64,000 nucleotides of DNA from Bryum argenteum (lineage: Eukaryota; Streptophyta; Bryopsida; Bryales; Bryaceae), in NCBI GenBank assembly GCA_037043015.1, contig CM073321.1:7522001-7586000 (forward strand), given 5' to 3'. The position numbers and the translations under genes are program-made. Shown piece by piece: positions 22,123 to 34,062 of this stretch (positions are counted from its first letter, which is position 1; each line of letters begins with the position of its first letter). The notes under the pieces are model-generated. The model worked only from the letters and a program-made list of their open reading frames with translations, was not told the DNA's origin and did not search any database.

Positions 22123-25100
22123 CTATAACTAAGTTTTATGACTCTATCAAGGAGAAAATGTGAGTGACTCCCAATAATTTATTCTTAGTGACTTTGGAAA
22201 TTTTGAATAAGGTTCATATTGAACACCCTGCTCTTTCCAAAATTGCTTTCTCAAGTCAAATTGGGTAAATCCATTAGGCCCGGATGAATGTCTTCTAGAT
22301 TTATACCTATACATAGACTAGTGATAAGATCATGACTCTATTAAGACGTTTTCACTTATGTCCCAAAATATAGCAACCATTGGCAATCGCATGATTTACA
22401 ACTCTTTAGTAATCTTTGTAATACGTACAAAGGTCTACTACAAAGGATTTTTGAATATACGACGCTTTGTAGTTTGAATTATTAATTGTGACTTTAGTAA
22501 GATACTATGCTATCTATTATTATTCTATTTAAATAATTTTGTGGTTTTGATGTGACTATAGGTAGTTACTTTGGTAAGACTTCATACTTAAAGCATTCAT
22601 ATAGGGCTTGCAGTATAGTCACACTTGACAAATTTATGATTACAAAATTACAAATTTCAAATTTTAGCAAGTGCACTTTGTTATGTTGGTGCGTCGGATA
22701 ATTGTAGCAAGTAATATCACGAGTAAAATCTAACTCTGAAGATATCATAGTAAATATGATTGCAACCACTGACATAGATTTAGAAATCTACACTACAACT
22801 AACTACATTCCACAAATATGACTCTAATGAGTCATGTCAGTATGACAGATATAACCATAGTTAGTCATACTGTACCACGCTACCCTACTTATACCACTCA
22901 AATTGATCCAAGGTAAAGATTTAGCTATAAAATAATTGGCTGATATTATTGATCCTTACGCGCATCGTTACATGATCATTATATATGTACAACCACTAAT
23001 ATTGGAGTACTAACTAACTAGTCATTGCTAACCTCATCTATTCATCTAATGCTTCTATTGATTGTATTTGTCAAATTCCAACTCTTGTCTACGGCTCCTA
23101 CTTCAAAATTCATTGCAACCCTAAAAAACACACCAATTACTAATTACCATTTAATTGGTATAGTCATTGCGACTCTATATCCATTCTATATATGGAGAGT
23201 TTGCTGAGAACCACTTTTGAGCATTATAAGTATTCTAAAACAATAGAATAGAATTCCTTAGAAACCAAATCCGTACTAATATTCGATGCCCTTAGGGTTT
23301 GGATTAGGGCTAGGCTGTATACTAATAATTTCTACTTCCATTGTTACTTTTTATGGTCTGTTACCCGCCACAGCACCCGCGGGTATCAAGACCAAGGACG
23401 ATAACGACCACGGGGATCAAGACCGATGACCACAGCGACCACGGGGATCAAGACCAAAGATCGCAGTTAAAGAGGAACGCCATGGCAAGATTAGGTTTTA
23501 TTACAATATAAATAGAGAACAAATTACATAGTTTACACTTCCATGTTTCGCACGAGTGTAGTAGTAGATCCACCTGCGCATTATCGCACATTTCTGTAGC
23601 CATTCGGATTCTACTCATTCAATGCAAACACGGACCAACTTTCCTCACTCTTGATCCTCTTGCTAAAACCCTCCGCCTCTCCCTGCCTCTAAAACTCTGA
23701 ATGCGCTCATCTCTTTGTGGGCTGTGGAGTCATCAATCTTTACAAGCCAAGGTCTTAGTGTCTCAGTCCGCGGGCCACCTCAGAACACAGCATTGTCACA
23801 GTGAACTTGCACTCAGGCTTTCCGCCGCGCCGAGGCCATAGCGGCGATGCACGTACAGCGCCCTCGCCGTGCAAGACAAACGAGAAGTAGAGCTACATGA
23901 GAATAATCCTGGGGTGGCTGATTGTTTGAATCCACGCCCAAACACTCTCCTGAGTTGACATGGCCACGACACTGTTAATCACCCTATGATTAAGCACGAT
24001 AAGTCAGACCACGCCCGGTCATCGATATTGCCTCTTTACCTTGGCAACCCTGAGATATCCGTGGTTTCAGAACCACAATTCCTGTTCAGCTGTTCTTCTC
24101 CAACCCCCCCCCCCCACTGCTCTTATCCCTCTCCTCGTACCTCAGACAACTCCATACCCCTATCATGGCTAACATTTTGGCGACCATGCTGGGAATGGAA
24201 TACTGAGATTGATTGGAAAAGTCGATAAAAAGATCCCTGGATACGAGCCTATAGGAAGAAAAATGCCCCCAAAAAAAAACGCCGCAGACAAAGCCGCGGA
24301 AAATATAGTTGCAGACGTAGAGGAAAACGTTGTCGGGTATGAGAGGAGCACGCTTTGGGAACACACGGGGTGTCTGGCTGCAACTAGGAATGACTCGGTG
24401 AGAGGATGTGAGATAAACAGTCTTCTATCTTCAATCTTCGTTCTTCAATCTTCTGTCTCGAGTCTCGAATCTTCAAACACGGGTCCGTTGGCCTATCCTG
24501 TGGCTGGCTCTACAAGGTAAGGGTTTCGGTCGGGTAGGTAATAAGAAACCACATGTCCTCGGACGGGTAGAACGGGACAGCAGACACAAGCTGCCGTCCG
24601 TAAGATGGACTCTAAACTTCAAACCCACGGTGACCAGGGAGCGCCCTCACCAGCGGGAACAACATATAAGATCAACCATGTGGGCCGTTAACCCCACTTC
24701 GTTGCCACAACACAAAATGAAGCTAAGTGTAAACACAAAGCTCGCAACGGGTTTACAATGCAAGAAAGGAAATGCAACTAGCCTCCAAAGCCGGCTGGGA
24801 ATAACAAGAAGGAAATCGGACCACAAGCCACAACACAAAGAAGAGCCTAAAGGCTCTTCAGATCTTCAAGTCTTGGTGTGATTTTCTTCTCCAACTTTCA
24901 ACCTTCACTCCCACCTCAAAGGAAGCCTTTGAAGGAGCAAGCTCGAAACTCCAAGGAAAGCTTCTCAACTTCAAATGGCTCTCACGAACAGCTCACGAGT
25001 CCAATGAACAAGTGTGATAGCTTTTTGGAAAGCTAACAACACCTTCTGACTTCCCTCAAAATCTCAAAACAATCTAAACTACTGTCCACAAACTATGGGC

Positions 25101-25795
25101 CTCTAAAGATGTAGGCCGAGAATAAGTCTGCAGCAGACCTCTCTTTCTTCAAATCACTATAAAACTCTCTAAAATGCTTCAAATCGTGAGTGCAAGGTCC
25201 TTTTGGATAGAAGACTTCAAGAACTACAAGACCTTGAAAGATTTGAGCAAAAACAAGCTATTAGTTGAGAATTAAGAACCTCGAAAAGTTGACTCCTCAA
25301 TCGGGTAGTCACAAATTCCTTGAATTCTCAAAAACTTCTAACTCTCATAACTTTTTGCTCACAAGTCCAAATCATTCATGAAAGATGTCTATAGAAAGGT
25401 AATTGCACAAGGAACAACATCACAAACTTTATTTTTCATAAGTTTCTCCCCACTCAACATCAGCACACTCCAAAAAGTCTCTCCTCCTACACACCAAAAA
25501 CTCCACCTTGACACGAACTCCAAAAAGAATCTACTTTCCCCTTTCTTCCTCCTTTCTTTCCTCTCCACCTAAGGGATAAGAGTGACCATACATTAGCCCA
25601 TACCCCTAGTTTAGGTTCCCTATAGGAGTCTAATAACACAATAAAAGTCAACTACACTACCAAATGCCTAGCAGTTTTTACTTAACTCGCTTTTTATTTA
25701 CTACAAGGCAATTATCAAAGCCTTGTAAACAAAGAAATTCTAATGTACTAAATAGAAAATAGAAATCACATGAAGAAATCTAAGAGGTATAAGGA
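22123..25795. other. No recognisable gene
   Basis: AT-rich to about 23.3 kb, then mixed. Short direct repeats of ACCACGGGGATCAAGACC lie at 23409-23460. A run of C lies at 24104-24115. Frames of up to about 100 codons occur but overlap on both strands without domains. Parts of 23.3-25.8 kb may be leader or LTR of the gypsy copy that follows, but no repeated LTR was seen. Confidence 0.35.
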
Positions 25796-25799
25796 CTAT

Positions 25800-26060
25800 T
25801 GATTGCCGATTCCAGTCGCTAAGCCGTGGACTTGGTGGGTTGGAATCAGTGGTCAATTGCTGTCCCGACGGTCCGGGGTTCAATCCCGTTGAGCGCGATC
25901 GGGCGGCGCGACTTGCACGCGCTAGTGAAGCGGAAACCCAACCATCGGCCTACCTACCCCCGGCTATATACATGTGACAAGAGTTTAGCACCAAAGGTGT
26001 TAAACCCAAACCACCGTGATTCTAATCACGATATAAGTGGTTTTGTTTTATTAATTAACA
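25800..26060 (+). repeat. tRNA-related SINE-like sequence, possible
   Basis: Plus-strand GGTGGGTTGGAATCAGTGG (A-box-like) is followed by a good B-box GGTTCAATCCC at about 25878-25888, then a GC-rich body and a T-rich end with ATTAATTAA. This is the layout of a tRNA-derived SINE. It sits just upstream of the gypsy gag, so it could instead be part of that element's leader. Confidence 0.35.
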
Positions 26061-26122
26061 TTACGATAAAACCTACTGTACACTAAAGGTGTACACGTTG
26101 GAAGCAATTCCAACACGACAAC

Positions 26123-27240
26123 GTGCAGCAGGAAGATGTAACCAGGGAACTACTTCAGTGGATGAAGCAACAGATGACAGATCTGGTTGCTAAGAATGAT
26201 GCCAGGACTGCTAAGCTAGAATTGCTCAGCATAAATTACCAAGACATCCAAGACAATGTTTCCCTCCAGGCAATCGCTTCCACGCCACGAAGTGCGGAAG
26301 AACCAACAAATGCGATACGGTCTGCAACAATATCACGGGGAAACAATACCGCGGCCAGTTCAAGCACCTCAGGAATGCCACCATCGGCACCAGTTGCAGT
26401 ACCCGCGGGAGTCCCTAATGAGTCACACACCTCCGGAAACCATGATGCTCAGGCCAGATTACCCAAGATACCTTACCTCGTGTTTAATCACTTTGGGGAA
26501 TCGGACTGGCTCATTAGGAGGTTTAAGGTGATAGCACGCATGAACGGTGTTGTCCATGCCACAAATACAAAATATATTCGGCACCACACTCCAGAGGAAT
26601 CATATTAACTGGTACATTGACTACAAAACCGAACATAGCAATACCACTTGAGAAGATATGGAGCGTAGTTTTTTAGAAAAGTTTAAGAAGCTGAAAACAA
26701 GTTCGGAAGTTCTACTAGGGGCGTTGGGATCGATCACCCAAATTGCGAACAAGCCTGTAAATAATTTTTACGAGGAATTCAAACAATTGGCGGATAAGCT
26801 TAGCCAACGACCCGAGGAGGAATACATATGTGAATGGTTTAAGAAAGGATTACTTCCGTGGATACAATAGGGTATTGTTATCCGCGGCGTAAAGACTTTA
26901 CCTAAGATTCTCTTTGCAGCAAATGACATCAGTCGGATGCTCACGGCCCTAAAACAGATTCAAGCCCCAATATTGCCGCTACCCTCGACACGGCAAGACA
27001 CTCAGATGGCACACTCGTTGTGTGAGACTTGCAGGAAAACACACCATGGAAGGTGTTGGTACTCTACCAACGCACCCCCGTCCCAGGACCACAGACGATC
27101 TAGAAATACCATGGCAGCTGTATATATATCCCGAGGAAGTAATCGCGGATGCTTTCCAATCGGGGCGAAATGATGCGTGTTGGGAATGTGGAGCCGTGGA
27201 GCATAGACGGAGATAGTGCCCCATATTGAAACAGAAGTGG
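26123..27240 (+). pseudogene. Gypsy gag, broken (copy 2)
   Basis: Gag forms the virus-like particle. It starts with a coiled-coil-like MQQEDVTRELLQWMKQQMTD, then a Ser/Ala/Pro linker, then the conserved KIPYLVFNHFGESDWLIRRF block. The second block FLEKFKKLKTSSEVLLGALG lies at 26658-26870. The zinc knuckle at about 27175-27220 reads CWEC, then His, then Cys in CX2CX4HX4C spacing, but a stop codon stands just before the last Cys. At least three stops separate the blocks. Confidence 0.8.
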
Positions 27241-27483
27241 GCACAAAACAGACCCCATACAACCTCGGGACCGCCAAGCACCAATCCCACGACCCACAGG
27301 AGGGTTGGGGTGACACTTACCAAAGTCCATGGGCCTGAAACAAATGTCTCCACGATTTCAGCCTCCGCAGTGACCACGAAGTCAAAAGCAGTCCCCTCTA
27401 ACCACGTTGTGAGAATTAGGAAACCATTTCCAAAACACCACTGGGAATGACTGCATAACCTACGGACCGATTTACAGAGAGAC

Positions 27484-28766
27484 TTGGAGATCGCATCCAT
27501 GGACCAAGGGCGCGCCACGGACGAAGCCCTGCAAGAGATGCTCGACACTACCAACGTAACGATCACCTTGGCAAAACTTTTACAAATCAGCCCCAAATTA
27601 CTGCAGTACCTACATCGGGCTGTGATAACAGAAGCAAAGCCAAACTCCACGTTCGTTGAAGTCAACGCCACAACGTTAGATCCCGACGATGCAGTAATAC
27701 ATGTGCAATTAGGAGGACATACTTTGACAAATGTCCTCGTCGATGGGGGATCTGGCGAAAATGTCATGAGCAATCACGTGCGCAAAGTGTTGGGGTTACC
27801 CTAGCCTTGGAGTGCCCCGTTCATCTTGCGCATGGCTAACGACGGCCCCTTACTCCCTCGGGGATCCTTACCATAGTCGGCATCACTATCGACGGGGTAT
27901 CCACTCCGGCGACATTCGTGATAACTGAAATGCCTCACAACAGTAGTTTCCCAGTCATCCTAGGAAGACCATGGTTACGAGACATGCAAGCAATTCACAA
28001 CATGACAAGAAACTAGATACACATCTAACGCCAAGGAAGAACCGTAGTGATACCCGTGGATAGTTGCGTCACTCGGGCCAAGATGAACCAAATCAGGACC
28101 TCGGCAGGGACAGATTGGCCCCCAGAACTGACCAGCGAACAAGAAGCCCTCGTACTCCAAGTCCACCCGAGTTTAGTACCAGTAGCAGAAATACACTTAG
28201 CAAGTTTGATATTGGATGAAAAAAACCTAGACGTTCCCGACCACTTTACCAACGAGATAAAAGAGTCAGTTGTGGTAAATGCCATTCTCGCAAAGGAGGC
28301 GTTGCACCACGAAACTAGCACAGGGTGGAGACACGAGGCGAAGGAAAGAGTGCAGCTGGTCAACCTCGATACAACGGACGAGCCCAAGTACATCAAAAGC
28401 AATGCCAATGCACCCCCGACCATTAAACAGGCGGCCATCGCCCTATTTCATGAGTATCGAGACATATTTGCATGGGACCACGAGGATTTGAAGGGCAAAC
28501 CCAACCCCTTGGCTGAGCAGACCATCGACCTTGTTCCCAATGCCACCTCGGTGCAACAACGGTGGTACTGAATAAACTTGAACTACGCTGCTTGAGTCAA
28601 AGCTGAACTCGATAAGTTGCTCCTCACTAAATTCATTTCATCCGTGGATGCAGCACCGTGGCTATCTCCCATGGTTATTATTCCCAAGAAGACCGACACA
28701 TTACGCATCTGCGTGGATTTTCGGAAACTCAACGCCGCAACAAAAAAGGACCATTACTTGTTACCA
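27484..28766 (+). pseudogene. Gypsy protease and N-terminal reverse transcriptase (copy 2)
   Basis: The frame 27484-27804 holds the aspartic protease active site LVDGGSGENVMS (DGG variant). Its C-terminal part continues in other frames with FPVILGRPWLRDM (about 27950). The pre-RT linker at 28047-28571 parallels copy 1 (ALFHEYRDIFAWDHEDLKG). RT then begins (APWLSPMVIIPKK, RICVDFRKLNAATKKDHY) and is cut by the MITE at 28767. Frameshifts lie at 27800-28050 and near 28570. Confidence 0.85.
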
Positions 28767-29590
28767 GGGTAGAAGCATACTAGGGTGGATCACTTTTGGA
28801 CAAGAACTTGTACTCAAGAAGTACCAAAAGTCAACGCCCAATTTTGATGGGTACTTTAGGTACTAGAAATCTTAATTTGCAAATAAACAAGGTTTACAAG
28901 AAGCATTGAGTGTTAGAAATCATAGTGAATTAAAGAGTATTAAGGGGACTACTTGACTTGGTTGTGGGCCAGTGATAAAAGTCACAATAATGACAACTAT
29001 CCCCATCAAAAGTTTTTAATATTGTACAAAGAGTATATGGTAAGTACTATATCTTGATTCCTAGAAATAGCCTTAGGTGCCAAAAACAATAAGTTGGTAC
29101 AAATGCCCCACGTGGAGATTGTATGAATATGCTGGAATGCACAAAAATCCACCTAAAAATTTTAATTTTTGACTAAACTACATCATGTCAAAATTTTTGT
29201 CCTTTGACCGCTAAAAATTGTAAGGAAAGGATGAGTTTTGGAAAGTAATGATACAACATATGTTACCTTAGAAGGTGCTCTCTCTAACCATATAATTATT
29301 TTTGTACTTTGCAACTTAAATTTTACCAAATTGGAGTACTTTGTAACATTTTTGACTGCTGTAACGTACTTTTCTGAAAAGCAAGAAGTGCAAATTACAA
29401 TATGTTCCTAATATTTTTGAAAAAATTTGTCAAGTGATTTGCACACTCCATCACTCTTTTTACCTAAATCCAAATTTTTTTTTAGTACTTTAAGATGTAG
29501 AGGGGTCCAAGAAAGGCCATTGAACAAGCAAATTTACAGGATTTAGAGGGCGTAACGTACTTTTTGATACACCTTAGTGTGCTTCCACCC
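28767..29590. mobile_element. MITE with 4-bp target duplication inside gypsy RT (824 bp)
   Basis: The terminal inverted repeats are GGGTAGAAGCATACTAGGGT and, from the right end, GGGTGGAAGCACACTAAGGT, continuing for about 26 bp. The duplication ACCA flanks it at 28763-28766 and 29591-29594. Taking out the MITE and one ACCA makes the RT reading frame continuous, which proves the borders. Its ends resemble those of the 0.63-kb MITEs (GGG start, GGGGTAtCactttttGGaC-like interior), so all three probably belong to one superfamily. Confidence 0.92.
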
Positions 29591-29594
29591 ACCA

Positions 29595-30360
29595 TACATG
29601 GAAGAAATCATTGACGAAGTTGCCGGACACAAGATGTATTCATTTCTGGACTGCTTTTCAAGATATTACCAAGTGGCCATGGCGAAACAAGACAAAGGCA
29701 AAACCGCCTTTTCCACGGAATGGGGACCATACCATTTTGAGCGAATGCCCTTTTGGGGCCAAAAACGCACCTATGACATTTCAAGGCGTTATGGAACTAA
29801 TTTTCAGGCCATACCTTGAACAATTCTTCAAGATTTACTTGGACAATGGGACTATCTATAGGAAAACAAAAGACTACATTTCGCACCTCAGGTAGATCTT
29901 CCACACATTTAGAATCAACAGGGTAGGACTCAACGCGGACAAATGCATGTTCTTGTACTTTGCAGGGGTCATACTTGGATACATTGTTTGCACATACGGC
30001 AAACTCCCCGACCCCGAGAAGATCAAAGACATTGTAGAGATGACACCACCAACGAATCAAAAAGGTATAGAGAGGCTCCTCAGCCTGGCACAATTCAACC
30101 GCATTTAAATTGAAAAACTGGCCCACATCACCGCCCTGATCACCGCGTTGAACCATGCCATGTACACATACCCCCGAGATTGGACACTGGAGGCACATGC
30201 AACATTAGAGAAAATTAAATATGCCTACTCCAACGCCCCCATCCTAATCGCCTCGGACTGGTCCAACCCTTCCACGTCTATACTAATGCATCAAACCTTG
30301 TAGTTGGGGTAATCTTGGCCCAGAATATAAATGACTAACAGAATGAGCATGTGGCCTACG
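29595..30360 (+). pseudogene. Gypsy reverse transcriptase C-terminal part and RNase H start (copy 2)
   Basis: RT resumes with YMEEIIDEVAGHKMYSFLDC, then YYQVAMAKQDKGKTAF. The polymerase box reads IYLDNG instead of YLDDG, so a catalytic Asp has become Asn. One base extra near 29752 shifts the frame. Later blocks NADKCMFLYFAGVILGY and FNRI are followed by stops. The start of RNase H (tether and the PILIASDW block) is still readable up to about 30.3 kb. Confidence 0.85.
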
Positions 30361-30911
30361 CTAGTCAATTACTCAACCAAGCCAAGCGTAACTACTCCAC
30401 AACACGTAATTCATTATAATCATCAAATTACATATTTCATTCAAATGAGAATATTTCTATTATCATCAACCTAAATCCGCCAAAAAGAACTTCATTTAGA
30501 GCTAAAGTCCAAACCAAGAAAGTCAAAACTCTGAAATATAAAAAAAACATCACACTAAAACAAAAAACTCAACTATATTGAGAAGAAATATTTGGAACGG
30601 TCAAAATACATTCAATATCCAATCTAAAAGGAATAGCACATTAAAACGGTAACCATATTTAAATGAAAAACTATCACAATGTCAAAACTATATATAGTTT
30701 TAAACATACAATTCTATTTAAAGTAACAGTTACAATAGGGTGCTACTTTAAAAAAACTACATCAATCTACTATTGCGCGTATAACGAGAAAAATTGTAAA
30801 CAACTTCAATATGAATTAAGCTCTAAACAACCTCAAATCCAATGCGAGAAAAGATCTGGAAGAGCTCTTGTCCACTTTGTCCTCTATAACAACTAAAGCC
30901 AAGATAGACTA
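30361..30911. other. AT-rich junction without recognisable gene
   Basis: AT-rich sequence between the end of the gypsy remnant and the first palindrome of element A. No coding or structural signal found. Confidence 0.4.
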
Positions 30912-30932
30912 TTTAGCTCGACGTGAGCTAAA
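30912..30932. repeat. A palindrome at the 3' end of gene 1
   Basis: TTTAGCTCG, three bases, TGAGCTAAA: a near-perfect copy lying 26 bp beyond the gene 1 stop codon. Confidence 0.85.
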
Positions 30933-30957
30933 AAGCAATGTCTTGAATGATCTCAAA

Positions 30958-33895
30958 CTTTATTCCTCCTCGGTCTCAAGACGCAGAATACCTTGTTTGA
31001 TGATAGTAACTTGTTGCTCAGATATTGAGATTGTTGGACGTTGAAAACCAACTTTGGCACTAGAGTTCCATGACGTAAAAATAGCACCTGAATGAAGCCA
31101 AACCGGGTCCTGGCTGTCATCAAACACCCATTTGAAATTCTTCTGCGTGTCCCAACCAACATAGGTATCTTGAACAACAGCGCGCTTGCTAGAAGGTTTA
31201 AAAAATTGGATTCGAATACATCTCGGGTTGTTGCGATCAACATCAAAATCGGTCAAAGCCCTCGCAATCCAAAAGGGTCGAGCATCTCCATCTGTAGGAC
31301 GTAAAGCCAAAAAGTAGCCAGCATAAACATCTTGACCAACGCGAAATGACTCTCTTGGTTTATTACACAAGCGGCCGATAAAATGGGGATCTTGCCCATA
31401 TTCCTCGCGTAATTCACCCGTGTTAAGAAATTCTCGAGTCAAAGGTACCCGGGTCAAAGGCCAACATCCATTCTTCAAAACAGAAGAAACCTCCATAGGC
31501 GCCACCAATCAAACATTGACTGCACGCCAATAGCGTAAAACAGAATCGTGACGTCAACGATATTCTCCAGACAAGTCTTGGGCACATGAAGTTTCCCACA
31601 ACTTAATGAAACCAGATATACCTTTCACAATTTCATCCAAATTCTTTATAGGAATTGACGCTAGAGGCTTCATTTCTCCCGTGGGCAATATAGGCAAACC
31701 AGTAATTGCATTTTCTTTCCATAATTTTATTCCTTCGCTGGTCGATGGAAGCCACTCATTGTCAGAACATAACATCTTGTACTTCATCATAGGCCACCCA
31801 TTGTCATGCTTGAAAAACTTAAATTGTTGCCCTTCCAAATGACCGACAAGAATTTTGTCTTTAGAAGCAATTAAATCCTTGATATAGCCCTTAAAATCAG
31901 GAATTTCCTCAATCAAATGAGGAATAACTGGAAGTGCCTCAGCATCCATGAATGACTTCATCAAAAGAGGAATCGTCAAATAGTCATTCTCTTTTAAAAT
32001 CATACTCCAACGTCCAAAAAGAGCGTCAATATCTTCATGAGTATGTCTAACTAAAAGAAAATTGACATAAATTTCACTGAAAACGCCCATATGTACCAGA
32101 AGGGACCAAAAGCAAAACATGAACCGGTTCTTGTTATCAGAGGCGGCGTTGCCAAGTTGAACATGTAAAACCGGTGGTAAGGATTCCGAAGCTCCTATTG
32201 ACTCACTCTCCGGTAGAAGAGAGTTCAAACAAGCATCTCTTCCGATAAGCAATGCCTCAAGCAAAGGATGCGTTCCCGATCCAGCAAACAAGGACTAAGA
32301 ATGCGATATCGGAACTTGCTCTAGATCTTGCAGAAGCTTCAGAATAGAACCAACAGTGTGATTGCAATCACTCGGATAAATGTCAAGCCCGTAATGAGCA
32401 TAACGAACATCGCAATGCCCATGAGCAATCATTCCAGTTACAGCAATAGGAAGTTTCATCAGCGTATCATTAGTTTTTGTTTTATGAGAAAACAAAGGAC
32501 AAGCGGTCTTCGCATGATCCATTTTGTCGTGGATAATGCAAAGAACATCTTTGGGCCTTTGAATAGATAAAGAGCGGGTTGTATAATAATACTCACGATG
32601 TGTTTGCTCATGGTCCAAGTGGAGTTTAAGCTTCTTGATCCACATATTCTTTTCAGTTGAATTTGGCACCATAGACTTGATCATAGTCTCAAGTTTATCA
32701 CATGTTGCGCATCGCGTAAAATTATCTCCGGGTGCTTTCTTGGAATACTCAGAGAATATTGTTCGCCTGATGTTGCTGAGAGTGCTTTGGGCGATGAATT
32801 TCAGCCCCAACCTCTCATTGATGAGATTGATATCTGGGATCGTATCTTTCCATTTGCAAGACGAAGGCAATGACCCTGAAACTACTTTGAGCCCATTACT
32901 GAGCATCTTGGCTTTGTGCGGCATATGATCACTTGCGTTTTCGATTAACACCTTCAACGTTGCAGCAGCTTGCTTCACATGAAGTCTTGGTTTCTTGGAT
33001 CCGACATTCCCGTGATGTCGAGCACGTAAACCAGCAGCCGCCTCTGCTTGCTTCCTGTAGAACTTAGCAGGAGGAACTCCAGTAATATTCTACCAAGCTC
33101 GAGCACAAATATCAATACCTTCCGTTGTGACCATCATACTCTCGTCCGCAGTTTTATGAAATAGATGATGTACATCAATCTTAAAGTGCGCCTTGAACTT
33201 AAAATCCGAAGACTCTTACATTTGCTTTTGCAAGGCCAGAATCTTTTGGCGGGGAAATGGCTGACAAAAATTCTTATTGCAACACTTCATACTTGCAACC
33301 ATATTGACAGACTCCATCGTTAATAATCAATCTTCCCTCCTAGTTCTCAAGATCTAAGGATGCCTTTGTCCCAAAGTATACGGACGAACTCCTTTCCTCT
33401 TCGGCTGATGACGAGCATAAACCGCAGTATTGTATTGCTCGCGATGCAAATAATCAAGTAAAGACCAACCGTCATGAATGGCGTGGTTGAGATCCCATTT
33501 CAATGACTCGAATATAGTATCAAAAGGTGCAAACTCTAAATCCAAGCACTTGACGATCTGAACAACTACTTGATCATCTCGCAAAGGCTCGTCATCGGAA
33601 TCCAATACACAATCAGACCCCACACTTTGACAAATACCCTCTGCAACAATGGCCCCTCGAGGATTCAATAGTGTCACAAATTTAGCTATCCATTTGCATC
33701 TCGGAAGTCCAGGACAAACCTTCAAACCATCCGGCAATACGAGCTCAACAACTTCCAAATCCTAATGACCAGAAAACAATTATGTTAAAGACGGAACGAC
33801 CATAAACGACGAAAGCAACAAAGTCGTAAAAATTATAATACCTCTGAAGAAATACTTCGATTGACCCAATCATCATCGCACGTACTAGTCACCAT
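30958..33895 (-). pseudogene. Element A gene 1: DUF7869-type transposase-like protein
   Basis: The proposed start is an ATG at 33895 in a short exon (MVTSTCDDDWVNRSISSE, donor GTATTA). The next exon begins near 33762 with DLEVVELVLPDGL. A domain with CPGLPRCKWIAKFV follows, then KCCNKNFCQPFP and VCARAW-type motifs. The DUF7869 core holds LCIIHDKMDHAK, HVQLGNAASDNKNRFMF and VNFLLVRHTHEDIDALF. This core has an Asp / Asn / His-x-His-Glu-Asp pattern that looks like an RNase H-fold nuclease. The C-terminus (SFRVGQDVYAGYFLALRPTD, PFWIARAL) looks like a chromatin- or SH3-like fold. Stops lie near 33350, 33220, 33090, 32292, 31551 and 31512. DUF7869 proteins are widespread in plants, fungi and animals, usually uncharacterised; the transposase role is inferred. 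Confidence 0.65.
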
Positions 33896-34062
33896 ATAGA
33901 ATGGTCACAACTCGAGTATAGCCGGTAATGAGCTCTGTGAATATCCTACACAACAAAAGAAAAAAATTGAACATCTATGATTGGAAAACAAATTTAGAAT
34001 AAATTATAAATAAAAATCAACTGGAATCAAAACAACGATGTGGATGCCACTACACAAGGACA

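Larger units (their letters stand above)
26100..30360 (+). mobile_element. Ty3/gypsy LTR-retrotransposon remnant 2
   Basis: Gag, zinc knuckle, protease, RT linker, RT and the start of RNase H follow in gypsy order on the plus strand. The pre-RT and RT parts are clearly homologous to copy 1. The RT is interrupted by an 824-bp MITE at 28767-29590. Stops are scattered through every gene. Sequence after about 30.36 kb no longer matches the element, so integrase and the 3' LTR are missing. Confidence 0.9.

Noticed and set aside
25826-25900. Possible tRNA gene because of a good B box.
   Set aside because: No cloverleaf with a paired acceptor stem could be drawn; kept only as a SINE-like sequence.
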